Shown here: in pieces, positions 33,513-44,035 of the stretch | Position numbering within the stretch: the first letter of the stretch is position 1 | Layout: the number at the start of each line of letters is the position of its first letter | Assembly (NCBI GenBank): GCA_038087015.1 | Contig: JASBNA010000082.1 | Location: 110,199-174,198, forward strand | Origin: Cerrena zonata | Lineage: Eukaryota > Basidiomycota > Agaricomycetes > Polyporales > Cerrenaceae | Direction of reading: 5' to 3' | DNA length: 64,000 bases | Notes under the pieces: model-generated | What the model was told of the DNA's origin: nothing | The model's database searches: none | Seen by the model: the letters and a program-made list of their open reading frames with translations, nothing else | Made by a program: the position numbers and the translations under genes

Positions 33513-33793
33513 TTAGCTACATTGGATTTAAAAGAGTCACAATTGTACATTCGAAGTGAATTTTTTTTTTTAGTTTTTCAGATATTTTTCTTTTAAAAAA
33601 GGTTGGTAAATAATACAAATTATATAAACAAAATTTTCAAAGACCAGTTTTTCATGAAAAATTAAATAAACGTCAATGATTTACTTCAGGCATTTTTTAT
33701 TATTAATATTTTTTTTTTCTTTTTTACGGATTATTAGGGATGAGTTTTGAATATCTTGAAATGTAGTCTCACTCAATGTAAGTGGAATTGAAA

Positions 33794-36295
33794 TTATTCA
33801 TCGTCATAATTTTCATCTTCATCAACTTTTCTCATAGGAGGTTCTACTGGCTCATCTTTCTTTTCTTTTTCGTCATCCTCTTCATCTTCATCTTTAGCTC
33901 CATTTTCTTTCTTTTCCTCGTTTTTCTCATTTTTAGAGGTTTCACCATTTACATTTGAAGAGAATTGGGGTACAGCTGGAGCAGAAACAGGAGGAGTTGG
34001 TGATTTATTTTCAGACTTATCTTTACTGTTATTCACTGCATTAGGTTCACTCTTCACACCAGAAGGCTTTTCGATTGGACTTGCACTTGATTCGGAAGCT
34101 GCGGCATTTGCAGCATTCATTAAAGAACTAAAAGAGTTTGGTGTATTCTTTTGTTGGGGTTGAGTTTGAGGTTGAGTTTGAGGTTGACCTGCAGAAGTAG
34201 CATTTGTTATATGTTTTTTCAATATCTTATCATCTGATTTATCTTCTAAATCATGTTTGACAGTTCCATTAGTTGGTACAGGGGCAGAAACTGGGACGGC
34301 AGAAGTAGCAGGAGCAGGGGTAGCAGTATTTGAATTTGCAATAGCTGGTGATCCTTTACTAGAAATCTGTTGAATAGGAGTAGGTTGAGCAGAAGGTGGC
34401 TGAGATGGTTGATTTGAAGGTTGATTAGATGTAGTTGCTTGAGGAGTCTGATCATCTTTCGAAGGTTGCACCGGTTGGACCAATTGAGGAGGCTGTTGTT
34501 GTTGTTGTTGTTGTTGTGGCTGCTGTTGGGGCTGTTGTTGTTGTTGTACCTGGAGTTGAGGAGGTTGTTGATAATGAACTTGAACTGGAGGTTGTTGATG
34601 AATTTGTTGAGGAGGTTGAGGAGAAGCTTGGTGTAAGATTTGAGGAGGATCATGATGACTTACGTTCAAGTGTTGGTTTGGTTGATGGTGGGGGATTTGC
34701 TGAGGAGGTTGTTGGTGTTGTTGGTGTTGTTGATGTTGTTGGTCTTGTTGATTACTTTCCAAGACCATACCTTGAGGAAGTCTTGGTTGTTGATTAACTG
34801 GAGGAGGTTGAGGAGGATGAGTATTACCTTCTTGTTGATATTTGATTAATTGATCCAATCTTGCTTTAATATGAGGATTACCAGGATCTAATCTTTCAGC
34901 TTGTCTATAGGCATCTAAAGCATCACTAATTTGATTATTACAAGTTTCATATAAAGTACCTAAATCATACCAAACTTCAGAAATATAAGGATTTAATCTG
35001 ATAGCTCTAGTATAAGCATCCAAAGCATCACGATATTGACTAATTTGATAATATAAAACCCCGATAGAACACCAAAAAGTTGGATTTCTAGAATCACGAT
35101 TAACAGCTTGTTGGAAAGCTTCATAAGCACTATTAAAGTCACCTCTAATCATATGAACTCTACCTAAATAATACCAAGAATGAGCATCACTTTGATCAAT
35201 TTCTAAAGATTGAGTTAAATATTTAAGAGCAATATTTAAATCTTGGGTGAAAACATCTTTATTATTGGAATTTGAGTTTGTTGGAGTATTCGAAGAAGGA
35301 GAAGAATCCGCTTGAGAGTATAAACAACCCAATTGTTGTAAAACTTTAGCGTGTTGAGGATTAACTTGTAAAACTTTTTCGTAAGCATCTTTAGCGCCAT
35401 TCCAATCTTTTTGTTGTTCCAAAACCGACCCAATTTGAAACCAAACATCCGGTTGAGTTAAAGGATGAGGAGGATTTGATAAGATATATTGGAAACACTC
35501 CAAAGCACTTTGTAATTTACCTTGATGTTTATAAATGATTCCTAATCTGAAATAAATTTCATTTGATTTATCGAAATTTGGATCCAATTCTAAAACTCTT
35601 ACAAAAGCTTCTTCGGCGTATTCCAATGAACCATAACGATCATACAAGATCCCGATCCCATGCCATAATTTAGGCACATTGGGATTATCTAAATAGTATA
35701 AAGCTCTTTGGTAAGCAGCATAAGCTCTCTGTAAATCATCCAACATCAAATAACAATGACCCAACAACCCCCAAGTTTCACCATTTTCCGGGTTAAAATT
35801 AAGTGCTTGTTCATACAATTCAGCAGCCTTGAAGAAAACATCTTTAAATCGGAAAATATTGGCCAACTTAGTTAAACATTCTGGAGAATTTGGACTATGT
35901 CTTAATGCCGACTCATAAGACGTTAAAGCTTTATCGAAATCCCCTATACTTTCAGCCAAGGACCCAATTGCTAACCAAGTAGCCGCAGTGGTTTCTGATA
36001 AAATGTTGGATATAGTATCTTGAGCATTCCCGTTAGTGGGTGCACTAACCGCCGCTGCCACGGCGGGATTACTTGATGGTGTAGATCCTGGAGGTAGCGA
36101 AGCATTGGCGGCTGCTCCATTGGACGCATGGGCCATGGCATGCAAGGTCTGAGATGGATGGCCAGCAACAAGAGTAGGAGGCGCTGGTGCTGTAGCACCA
36201 GCTCCTGGAATTGGGGGTCCTCCCATACTGACTACACCTGGAGGTAAGGACCCGTTTTGCTTGAGCGCCATTTGAACGGGTAAACTAGTGGCCAT
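33794..36295 (-). CDS. SSN6: General corepressor Ssn6/Cyc8
   Basis: TPR subunit of the Tup1-Ssn6 corepressor. Ten tandem TPRs run from about residue 75 to 430: ATWLAIGSLAESIGDFDKAL, GETWGLLGHCYLMLDDLQRA, DVWFQIGSVLEQQKDWNGAK, HSWYYLGRVHMIRGDFNSAYEAF and SEVWYDLGTLYETCNNQISDALDAY match the very conserved Cyc8 repeats. A Gln/Pro-rich tract (34480-34760) and an acidic lysine-rich tail (KDEDEEDDEKEKKDEP) follow. The start at 36295 (MATSLPVQMALKQNG) gives 833 residues; the open frame upstream is only read-through of A-rich leader. The leader region is unusually long and rich in poly(dA:dT). Confidence 0.93.
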   Translation of the reverse strand: MATSLPVQMALKQNGSLPPGVVSMGGPPIPGAGATAPAPPTLVAGHPSQTLHAMAHASNGAAANASLPPGSTPSSNPAVAAAVSAPTNGNAQDTISNILSETTAATWLAIGSLAESIGDFDKALTSYESALRHSPNSPECLTKLANIFRFKDVFFKAAELYEQALNFNPENGETWGLLGHCYLMLDDLQRAYAAYQRALYYLDNPNVPKLWHGIGILYDRYGSLEYAEEAFVRVLELDPNFDKSNEIYFRLGIIYKHQGKLQSALECFQYILSNPPHPLTQPDVWFQIGSVLEQQKDWNGAKDAYEKVLQVNPQHAKVLQQLGCLYSQADSSPSSNTPTNSNSNNKDVFTQDLNIALKYLTQSLEIDQSDAHSWYYLGRVHMIRGDFNSAYEAFQQAVNRDSRNPTFWCSIGVLYYQISQYRDALDAYTRAIRLNPYISEVWYDLGTLYETCNNQISDALDAYRQAERLDPGNPHIKARLDQLIKYQQEGNTHPPQPPPVNQQPRLPQGMVLESNQQDQQHQQHQQHQQPPQQIPHHQPNQHLNVSHHDPPQILHQASPQPPQQIHQQPPVQVHYQQPPQLQVQQQQQPQQQPQQQQQQQQPPQLVQPVQPSKDDQTPQATTSNQPSNQPSQPPSAQPTPIQQISSKGSPAIANSNTATPAPATSAVPVSAPVPTNGTVKHDLEDKSDDKILKKHITNATSAGQPQTQPQTQPQQKNTPNSFSSLMNAANAAASESSASPIEKPSGVKSEPNAVNNSKDKSENKSPTPPVSAPAVPQFSSNVNGETSKNEKNEEKKENGAKDEDEEDDEKEKKDEPVEPPMRKVDEDENYDDE

Positions 36296-36428
36296 ACTTA
36301 GATTCAAAACAGTAAGCAAACCAAAGAAACGGAGGAAATAACAACTTGAAGAAAGAAAAGAAGTATTAAGTTGAAATGAATATGTAATTTCCAGATTAAA
36401 CTTAAAATTAAAATATACAACAACCACC

Positions 36429-36459
<31 letters not shown>

Positions 36460-37153
36460 TAAAATAAAAGTCCAAAAAGGCTATTCAGCGCTTTCAGTGC
36501 TTTCAGCGCTTTTTTTTTAAAAAAAAAAAAAAAAAAAAAACGAACGAACAAACAAAAGAAAAAGCACTAACAAATCGAAAAAAAAAAAAATATAACAATA
36601 GAAAGATTAACAATAAATCCATACAAAAACAAAAAAAAAAAAAAAATCACATACAAAACAAACAAAAAAATACAAAAAAAAAAAGTAACAGAAAAAGAAA
36701 AAAGTAACAGAAAACAACAAAAATAAATAATTTGTCAAAGTTGTTCGATGGCTTATTGGACGATAGGGGGGTGAGTGATGGAGCTGGCCTGAGTCCGCTG
36801 CTCCGGAGCGTCGAGGCACCGCAGGCAAAGCGGAACTATCTGGGTGTCATGTGGTCGAGATGCTCAACCCACCCTGGCTCTGATGACGTCTAACGGGAGT
36901 GGGAGGAGGGGGTGTGAATTACGTCGGAAACAAAACAAAAAAAGCTGAAAAACAAAAAAAAACCAGAAAATAAAAAAAAAAAAAGGGGGTGCAAATTCTC
37001 GTTTATTTTTATTTGTGTTTAGGCGCGCCAGCAGTTTGCACCCCCCCCCCCCCCCGGGAATCCAGCGCGAGTTACTTTCTCCGGTACTACAAAACAAAAG
37101 GCCCCTACACCAGGCAGTCTAGGTTTAGATCGTATGATTAAAGAGGATGCTAC
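36296..37153. other. SSN6 promoter/leader and POS5 3' flank
   Basis: 858 bp. Contents: A28 (36429-36456), A22 (36519-36540) next to T8, three CAGYGCTTT repeats (36486-36512), a GC-rich block with a GCTCCGGAGC palindrome near 36800, GGCGCGCC near 37022 and a C15 run (37041-37055). No ORF supported. Confidence 0.55.
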
Positions 37154-38626
37154 TTAGTTTCGTTTAGTGCCTCTGAAGGAGGAATTGAAGCCCAAAAGCT
37201 CGTTGATGTCTTTGGTCCAGTCATTTTCTGTGCGGGCGACACACCAGATTCCTCTTTGCTTGAGGTTTGTAATTTTACTATCGGGGGGTTCTAAACCCGA
37301 TTGGTTTGCCTGTAGGGCAGCCATTTGAGCGCCATTCATAACGTCGAGATTGTCCAATAGCCCGTTACTGCTACCGGGTTCAATGAAGAAATCGAACTCG
37401 TTTCTTTGCAGTAAGGTTAGCGGGGGCTCGTACTTACCTGGGATATAAATGGTACCGTTTTCACTAACGACATGGATTTGGTCGCCGGGTTTCAAGTCGC
37501 GTTGCGGGATGCCATCGATGTTTAGTTTGATGGCAACGTTTCTGTTTGCATCACTTAGTTTGATCATTATATGACTTGTTTGGGGTAAAATCAAGGGTCT
37601 GAAACTCAATGATCTGGGACAGATTGGGGTTAGTAGGATGCAAGGAACTAAAGGATGGGTGATGGAGCCTCCTGCTGATAGGGAATACGCAGTGGACCCG
37701 GTCGGGGTACTGAACAGAATCCCATCAGCAGTGGTTGTAGTTAAAAATTCGTTATCAATAAAGATATCAAGCGAGATTAAATTTGGTTGGCTGCCTCGGT
37801 GTAACAGAATATCGTTCATGGCGTGAATCATGGTGGACTGGTGATTTTGCTTATAATGATCTAATTCGTACTGTTTGATTCTCTTAATTCTTTCTAATTC
37901 ATTGATTCCAATATCGTTTTGTTTTCTTTCTTCTAAATCTTTCTTTCTAACAACATGACACTCTAATCTATTTCTATGTAATGCTTTACTTCTCAGATCG
38001 TAAACCGATTGGAAACTCTCTTTGAATTTCAGAAAATCAAAGGGTAATAAAAATCCTAACGTTCCCAAGGCAAAACTTAACACCGGTGGAACATTACTAT
38101 TACTGAAGGCACTAACTGCTCTTAAGATGGTTCCGTCGCCTCCTAATGTAACTATCAAATCGGTTTTGTTCACTATATCGTTTATCCCCCCGGTAAATAT
38201 CGTCACTTGTCCCTTTCCTTTACTGATCTTGATGTTTTCACTGATTAATTCATCAGCAACATCTTCACTAACAATTATATTAATATCGGGGAAATTCTGA
38301 TTCACGTACTCAATGAACTCAATCATGGCATCTCGAACACTAGAATTCCAGGGTTTCTTAACAACATAGATATTTTGTAAATGATGTCGCCATATTATAT
38401 TATGTAATTTCAGATGGGGACTGCCAACGTATTCGGGGAAAACACTATTACGAAGCAGTGAACATGATCTTACTTTCAAATTCTCACTACCCATGATCTC
38501 TTTATTATCACTCAATTTTCTAATCGTTATATTATTGATTTGGGTTCTTGGATACTCTCTGGACATTCGATTACCAAATGGCCGTCCTCGAAAGCTTCTC
38601 CACACATGTCTCATTTGTCCAATCAT
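37154..38626 (-). CDS. POS5: Mitochondrial NADH kinase Pos5
   Basis: 490-residue NAD(H) kinase, making mitochondrial NADP(H) needed against oxidative stress and for iron-sulfur assembly. LIVTLGGDGTILRAVSAF (GGDGT at 162-166) is the kinase signature. VPPVLSFALGTLGFLLPFDF, the NE/D-equivalent MNDILLHRG, TTTADGILFSTPTGSTAYSLSAGGS and RPLILP follow. The Arg-rich, acid-poor N-terminus (MRHVWRSFRGRPFGNRMSRE) fits a mitochondrial presequence and distinguishes Pos5 from cytosolic Utr1/Yef1. A second possible start is Met5. It is longer than Saccharomyces Pos5 (414). Confidence 0.9.
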   Translation of the reverse strand: MIGQMRHVWRSFRGRPFGNRMSREYPRTQINNITIRKLSDNKEIMGSENLKVRSCSLLRNSVFPEYVGSPHLKLHNIIWRHHLQNIYVVKKPWNSSVRDAMIEFIEYVNQNFPDINIIVSEDVADELISENIKISKGKGQVTIFTGGINDIVNKTDLIVTLGGDGTILRAVSAFSNSNVPPVLSFALGTLGFLLPFDFLKFKESFQSVYDLRSKALHRNRLECHVVRKKDLEERKQNDIGINELERIKRIKQYELDHYKQNHQSTMIHAMNDILLHRGSQPNLISLDIFIDNEFLTTTTADGILFSTPTGSTAYSLSAGGSITHPLVPCILLTPICPRSLSFRPLILPQTSHIMIKLSDANRNVAIKLNIDGIPQRDLKPGDQIHVVSENGTIYIPGKYEPPLTLLQRNEFDFFIEPGSSNGLLDNLDVMNGAQMAALQANQSGLEPPDSKITNLKQRGIWCVARTENDWTKDINELLGFNSSFRGTKRN

Positions 38627-38973
38627 TCTTGATTAATTTATAACTTTATATTCTATTGCTTGTAACTCTACCTCAGTGGCCTTCTTGATGTTGAAATATG
38701 TGATTTCGGTCTATTGATATAGAATCATTCGTATGCATTTAGAAAAACCCTAATCGGTTCAGTATCAACCTTTTTTTCAGTGATCGACTGTTAAACTCCG
38801 CTATTCCTTTCGTCCCCCTGCGGTTTTTCCAGGCGCACCTACTCTGCCCCATAGGTAACTCGGTCCTTTAGCCGTGTGAGTCAACTACTGCTTCTATTTG
38901 ATTAACTTACTTTTATTTTAAACTATATCTAAATTACATAATTGATACATTCGGTTTTTTTGCTTTCTTGTCT
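38627..38973. other. Intergenic: POS5 promoter and RPD3 3' flank
   Basis: 347 bp with a moderately GC-rich patch (38805-38885). No ORF or recognised element. Confidence 0.45.
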
Positions 38974-40425
38974 TCAATTTTCAGAATTTAAGTCATTGAT
39001 TTCCTTCATTTCTTCTTCAGTGACAACTGGTTTTTCGGAATTTTCATCCATCTTAACATCTCCATCGGTATCGGTGGGTTTACTTTCTTCATTTATATTA
39101 CGTTCTTCTTTATCTTTATCGTCTTCATCATAAAATTCATTGTCTGGTTGTATGATTTCGTCTCTGGCTTGTTGGGACCCCCCTTTAGTATCTAATGCTT
39201 CAGCAGTATCTTCTTCAACGTCTCCCAAATCTTCTGCATCTCTTGGAACTTCATTCATTTGGACTGATGGTGCATGTTTAGTATTTTCTAAATTACTAAT
39301 AATATTAGTTAATATCTTATTTAAAAATTCTGGCAGATTGGCATTATACATATTAGATGGTCTGACATCTAATTTATAATCTGGTCCATAATATTCGTAG
39401 TAATCATTATATGGTAATTCTTGTGGTAATTTAATATTATTCAATAAACCAGCTTCAAATGACCATGTTCTGGCAACATTTCTCATAGTATAACCACCAC
39501 CTCCAACTACCATCATTGGAACATTAAATGACTTAACAAAATTTATACAATTAGCATGACCTTGCATTGATAAATTGAAGCACCCTAATCTATCTCCACT
39601 TAATGAATCACCACCACATTGTAATACTATAGCCGATGGTTGATACCATTCCATAATTTTAGTAATAACTGGCTCAAAAATTGACTTATATGTAGCATCA
39701 TCAATACCATCCCTCAATGGAACATTAACTGCATGATGTTTCCCTTTACCAACACCAATATCTCTTAATTCACCAGTACCAGGGAAAAATTCCCCATATT
39801 TATGAAATGAACAAGTCATGACTCGATCGGTAGTATAAAAAGCTTCTTCAACACCATCACCATGGTGAACATCAATATCAATATATAACACTCTTGCATG
39901 ATATCTTAATAATTCAATAATACCTAAAACAATATCATTAAGATAACAAAATCCAGAAGCTTCAGATTTTTTAGCATGATGTAATCCACCAGCATAATTA
40001 ATAGCAATATCACATTTCCCCCTATTTAATCTGGCTGCACCTTCCATCGAACCCCCTCCACTAATCCCACAATATTCGAATAATCCATCGAAAACTGGAC
40101 AATCATCTCCAACATTGAATTTAATCTGTTCTTTAGTAAACATATCTAAATTATCCGGGGTAACACGACTTAAAAAATCAATATACTCATCAGTATGGAA
40201 TTGACACATTTCTTGCTTTGTTGCTGGTTTAGCACGATAGATTTCCATCTTTTTATATAATCCATAATTCATAATTAATGAATGGGCCATTCTTATACGA
40301 TGTGGTTTCATTGGGTGTCCTGCACCGTAAGCATAATTCCCAACGTCGGAATCATAGAAATAAGCTACTCTCTTCTTTTGAGTAGGATCTACTTTTAACT
40401 CATCAAACGGAAGTTGAGTATACAT
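38974..40425 (-). CDS. RPD3: Class I histone deacetylase Rpd3
   Basis: 483-residue zinc-dependent deacetylase, catalytic subunit of the Rpd3L/Rpd3S corepressors. The frame shows [32 protein letters not shown], the catalytic [19 protein letters not shown], the zinc-site [29 protein letters not shown] and [14 protein letters not shown]. The [29 protein letters not shown] region continues the Rpd3-specific C-terminus, which ends in an acidic tail. The ATG at 40425 ([13 protein letters not shown]) is chosen; the upstream in-frame codons lack a Met. Residue 364 is a CTG codon (39334-39336) where other Rpd3 proteins have Thr (VNTPEYL). Confidence 0.97.
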   Translation of the reverse strand: MYTQLPFDELKVDPTQKKRVAYFYDSDVGNYAYGAGHPMKPHRIRMAHSLIMNYGLYKKMEIYRAKPATKQEMCQFHTDEYIDFLSRVTPDNLDMFTKEQIKFNVGDDCPVFDGLFEYCGISGGGSMEGAARLNRGKCDIAINYAGGLHHAKKSEASGFCYLNDIVLGIIELLRYHARVLYIDIDVHHGDGVEEAFYTTDRVMTCSFHKYGEFFPGTGELRDIGVGKGKHHAVNVPLRDGIDDATYKSIFEPVITKIMEWYQPSAIVLQCGGDSLSGDRLGCFNLSMQGHANCINFVKSFNVPMMVVGGGGYTMRNVARTWSFEAGLLNNIKLPQELPYNDYYEYYGPDYKLDVRPSNMYNANLPEFLNKILTNIISNLENTKHAPSVQMNEVPRDAEDLGDVEEDTAEALDTKGGSQQARDEIIQPDNEFYDEDDKDKEERNINEESKPTDTDGDVKMDENSEKPVVTEEEMKEINDLNSEN

Positions 40426-40740
40426 TTTTGTTGTTGTGTTTAGCAAAAAAAATCAGTCGGTCTTTGACAAGGCTTTCTTCGAGTAAATTCAGTCTGATAA
40501 TCGAGAAATCGGTACAATGGTCGTCTGAGGTGAATAGTCTATATCTCAACTGTGATGATAGATGTAAGTGTTCTTCCTTTTACTTAAACTTGGTTATTGT
40601 TAGCATAAATTTTCACTATCAACTTCTGTCTCTCTTTTTTTTCCCTGTTTCCTCCTTCAACAATTGTTGGGTTACCCGCACTACAAAGATATACAAGATA
40701 TTAGACATACCAGTTTCATATTTATATAATACAGACCCTA
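40426..40740. other. Intergenic: RPD3 promoter and PFA3 3' flank
   Basis: 315 bp, T-rich; no ORF or clear regulatory motif noted. Confidence 0.45.
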
Positions 40741-42012
40741 TTAAACTTGTTCAGTTGCTGAATACAGTTCCCTTTCCATACGAACTCTCTTTTTGTAATC
40801 AGCTAATTGTTGATTTAGTTGTTCTTGTAAGTTTGCATTATAACAGTACTTATCATAGATTTCTTGATTGATTTCATAGTTAAGACCGTTATTTGCATCG
40901 TAAATTGAATTGGATGTAACAATGACTGGTAGTAACCAAGAAGCCCAAGTAGTTCCCATGATACTTTCCATGTTTCTTTTAGTACCCAAGTCAAAGATAT
41001 TCCCCAACTCTTTCTTTTTACCTTGATTATCAAATTCATATCGGAAACTACCACCGTTCTTATTTCTATAATTCCATCTGTTTTCCTGAAATTCTATAGT
41101 GGTGGTGTTTTTCAGAACAAGATAAGCCAGGAATCCTCCGAAACAGCCAACTGATAGGAAAAAAGTAACTCCTAATATGAATAGGAAAATTAATTGTAGT
41201 GATAAATAATCATTTTCGTATTCCTCATATGCAAAAAACTTGTATAATAACAGAAAGCTGACAAAGCCAGCAAATAAACTATAGATAGTCACATAACTCA
41301 AGAACTGTATGAAAAATTTTTGATTATGGAACCCAATACAACATGCAAACCAAGGACAATGATGGTCCATTCTCAAAATGCATTGATTACAGGTCGAGCA
41401 ATGATGGCAACGATCTGGTTTCCATACCAGACATTTTGGACAATACCTGTACTGCGAATCATTTTTCAAAGTATGAATTTTCATATACAGCGAAGGTGGT
41501 TCTTCTGGCTCTTCCAAAGAAGCAGCGGTAGTATCATCGCCTAATGCTTCTGCTTGTGAAAGAAGTGATGTACTAGTGTTAGCCGTACTTGAAGTATCGA
41601 GAATAGAATCATACGGATTGGCTGAATTGACTTTATGTCCTCCACCTGATGAGCTAGATACCATACTTCTATCTTCATTACCTGTACTTAAGGATCTTAA
41701 GTTTCTGATCTTCAATTCATGGAAATTATTTGGTGATCCAGGTCCAACTACTATAATCTTATAGTATGTGTATATACATAATCCATAAAGTCCAAAACCA
41801 ATGACAGAACATATAAATGCTAGAAGCGGGTGTTTTTCTGAAATGTATATATTATTGTAACAGCCTTCATGAATCAACGCATACAAAGACCAGGTGAGGA
41901 TAAATGTACAGAAAACTTTGGGGAAAAGTGATGATAAAGCACAACAAAAACTCTCTAGACTGTTCATCCAGGGCATGTGTCTCAACATTATTCTGGGATG
42001 AGATATGAGCAT
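40741..42012 (-). CDS. PFA3: DHHC palmitoyltransferase, Pfa3-like
   Basis: 423-residue protein acyltransferase with four predicted membrane helices (about 41780-41960 and 41110-41300 on the reverse strand). The cysteine-rich DHHC domain is CPKCLVWKPDRCHHCSTCNQCILRMDHHCPWFACCIGFHNQKFF. Downstream TTIEFQENRWN and FDLGTKRNMESIMGTTWASWLLP correspond to the TTxE and PaCCT-type motifs, and resemble Pfa3, which palmitoylates Vac8 at the vacuole. A Ser-rich insertion precedes the DHHC domain. The start is ATG 42012; codons upstream are not ATG. Swf1 or Pfa4 are less likely from the C-terminal motif. Confidence 0.85.
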   Translation of the reverse strand: MLISHPRIMLRHMPWMNSLESFCCALSSLFPKVFCTFILTWSLYALIHEGCYNNIYISEKHPLLAFICSVIGFGLYGLCIYTYYKIIVVGPGSPNNFHELKIRNLRSLSTGNEDRSMVSSSSGGGHKVNSANPYDSILDTSSTANTSTSLLSQAEALGDDTTAASLEEPEEPPSLYMKIHTLKNDSQYRYCPKCLVWKPDRCHHCSTCNQCILRMDHHCPWFACCIGFHNQKFFIQFLSYVTIYSLFAGFVSFLLLYKFFAYEEYENDYLSLQLIFLFILGVTFFLSVGCFGGFLAYLVLKNTTTIEFQENRWNYRNKNGGSFRYEFDNQGKKKELGNIFDLGTKRNMESIMGTTWASWLLPVIVTSNSIYDANNGLNYEINQEIYDKYCYNANLQEQLNQQLADYKKRVRMERELYSATEQV

Positions 42013-42222
42013 CACCAACTATCTAAACTGGGTCAATTTAACTTTGCAACACTGCTAGATAGCACTCCAGTTGAAACGCCATATGTTTATCTTTAGATTT
42101 TTTTTTTCCTTCGTTTCTGATTATAAGCTAAACTCCGTACATCCCATCAGATACCTAACTGCAAAAAAAATGAAAAAAAGGTATTTTACATATATTTACA
42201 AGATGCTATAAAATCTATAAAA

Positions 42223-43386
42223 CTACTCTTTTTTGGTCTTGTTTGGTTTACTGTTTAGTTTGATCCAGGCTTCGTATCCAATTCCACCAAAGACAAGACC
42301 AACACCACACCATTGGGACAACTTCAAATAATGGCCGAATAATACAACACTCAAGATCATACTAATCATTTTACGGGTGACTGTAGCGGTGACCAAGATT
42401 AAGGAATCGAATTTCTCTAGGATGATGAAGACGAAGACTTGACCAATGGAACCTAAAGCAGCAAACGCAAGCACGTTAATTAAAGCTTGTGGGTACTCAC
42501 TGATGAAATTCAAGGTGTACATGATTTCAGCATCGAACTTAAAAATAACGGTATAGAACAAGGTGTAGACAAAGACAAATGAGTTGAGGATGCACATTAA
42601 GTTGGCACCGGTTACTTTCACTACTTTTTTCATGGAATTATTTTGAGCAATGACTTGATTTTGAAATTTGAACAAGTGATCTTGGGTTGAATTGGTTAAC
42701 CCGTCCAAAACCATTGATCCAACTAATTGACAAACACCCAAAAGAACGCGGCCATCGTTAACTGAGCCTTTAGATTTTTTACTATTAAGATTTGCTAATG
42801 TGAAAACCGCAACTCCTAATGTTACTGAGCCTGCCACCAAATATTTGTATAATGGGAACTTCGTACGATAAAATAAAGTATGGATCAACATCACCGGAAT
42901 CAATTTACATGACTTTGCTAATAAAAAGGCCAAGTAATCGACGTGTTTCAAGGATTGATATCCTATTGGCGAAGACAAACTGGACGTGAGTGAGATCAAA
43001 AAGAATGATTTCATATATTGCCATGAAATAGATCTTTTGTTGGATGTGAAAATGCTAAAGGGCACTGTTCTATCTGAAATCAACGAATATATAAACCCAA
43101 CAAAGGCTGCAAATAATGCTTGTGCTGTATTAATAACAAGAGGCGCCTTGAAAAATATTGGTTCCTGGGTAACCAAGTCAAATCCATATGGCTTGGTGTT
43201 GATTCGTTCTTGCAATACCGACCACGATAAAAATGATCCATATAATCCCATTATACACACTATAAGAGTCAACAAGGAACCCTTTTCAGTTGGTTTATCA
43301 ATCATCATTTTGGTCTCGGATGTCTTCTCGTTGACCGGGCCAGGGGTGGTTGTTTTCGAGCTTCCTTTCTTATCATCTTGTGACAT
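42223..43386 (-). CDS. HUT1: Hut1-type ER UDP-galactose/nucleotide-sugar transporter
   Basis: 387-residue multi-pass protein of the SLC35B1/Hut1 family, which carries nucleotide sugars (UDP-galactose; possibly ATP/ADP exchange in animal homologues) across the ER membrane. GLYGSFLSWSVLQERI and the duplicated drug/metabolite-transporter halves are visible; YLVAGSVTLGVAVFTL, GSMVLDGLTNSTQDHLF and LGSIGQVFVFIILEKFDSLILVTATVTRKM are typical of Hut1. The C-terminal KPNKTKKE is a dilysine-like ER retrieval signal. The start at 43386 (MSQDDKKGSSK) gives a normal length. Confidence 0.9.
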   Translation of the reverse strand: MSQDDKKGSSKTTTPGPVNEKTSETKMMIDKPTEKGSLLTLIVCIMGLYGSFLSWSVLQERINTKPYGFDLVTQEPIFFKAPLVINTAQALFAAFVGFIYSLISDRTVPFSIFTSNKRSISWQYMKSFFLISLTSSLSSPIGYQSLKHVDYLAFLLAKSCKLIPVMLIHTLFYRTKFPLYKYLVAGSVTLGVAVFTLANLNSKKSKGSVNDGRVLLGVCQLVGSMVLDGLTNSTQDHLFKFQNQVIAQNNSMKKVVKVTGANLMCILNSFVFVYTLFYTVIFKFDAEIMYTLNFISEYPQALINVLAFAALGSIGQVFVFIILEKFDSLILVTATVTRKMISMILSVVLFGHYLKLSQWCGVGLVFGGIGYEAWIKLNSKPNKTKKE

Positions 43387-43715
43387 TCTTATTGATTATT
43401 TGGCAAGTTATTTTCCAGTTTATATATGTGAATGCAAAAATTGAACAAATGAGTTAAAAGCACGCTGATTCACCTGCGACTAGGAACAATGTTAAAGGTT
43501 ATGATATCGCTGGGACACACAGTCAACTGCTTCGTCTATATCAAAAGCTTTAAGTAGTTGTTAATGAAACAAACAAATAAAGTTTTTTTCAAAAAAATGG
43601 CAAGACACAAGAAGCTTTTGGGTCGAGAAGACCTGATTTTTTCAATCGATTGTTGTTGTCCTTTGACGGCTGCTGCGTGCCAAAAATATCCAATTCGCTC
43701 GAAGCAGAAAAAAAA
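43387..43715. other. Divergent intergenic between HUT1 and a possible small ORF
   Basis: 329 bp, no recognised elements. The right end is an A-rich run leading directly into the small ORF's ATG. Confidence 0.4.
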
Positions 43716-43914
43716 ATGGCGAAAGACTTCGAGAAATTCATTGAAACAAAGGCATACTTGTTTGAGTTTGAGGGCAACAAATCTAGTCCGCAAGGTAAGA
43801 TCATGATGCGTTGCAAAGAATAGCAGGGTCTCGAATAATCAAGGGGTAGTTGCCGACACTGAAAAGCTCTACAAGTATTATAGTCCATTGAAGAACAGGA
43901 TGACAAAGGTCTAG
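43716..43914 (+). CDS. Possible small protein of 65 residues, frame broken once
   Basis: ATG at 43716 opens MAKDFEKFIETKAYLFEFEG...; that frame stops after QGKIMMRCKE. One fewer A in the AAA at 43817-43819 would continue as NSRVSNNQGVVADTEKLYKY and end KNRMTKV with a stop at 43912-43914. The span of 199 nt is one over a multiple of three, as expected of a single extra base. The composition is protein-like and no intron fits. I do not recognise the family. It lies alone between divergent HUT1 and convergent SRP68. It may be a real small gene or chance. Confidence 0.35.
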
Positions 43915-44035
43915 TATATATATTTATGTAGAGACTTATTAGACCAATACCAGGGCCAATTTATACTGATATGGCAGTTTATCATTTATTAACCGTATCA
44001 AAATGTATTATTAAGTATATATAGAGAGAGTTTGA

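Noticed and set aside
34246..34653. Antisense-frame ORFs over the SSN6 Gln tract
   Set aside because: They are shadows of the CAA/CAG repeat (poly-Asn/Leu/Val in other frames).
36296..36475. SSN6 start at 36475
   Set aside because: The extension is poly-Phe from an A28 run on the other strand; MATSLPVQ at 36295 fits the family.
43716..43914. Intron to explain the break in the 65-residue ORF
   Set aside because: A GTAAG donor exists but no acceptor lies beyond a workable minimum intron length, and there is no TACTAAC.
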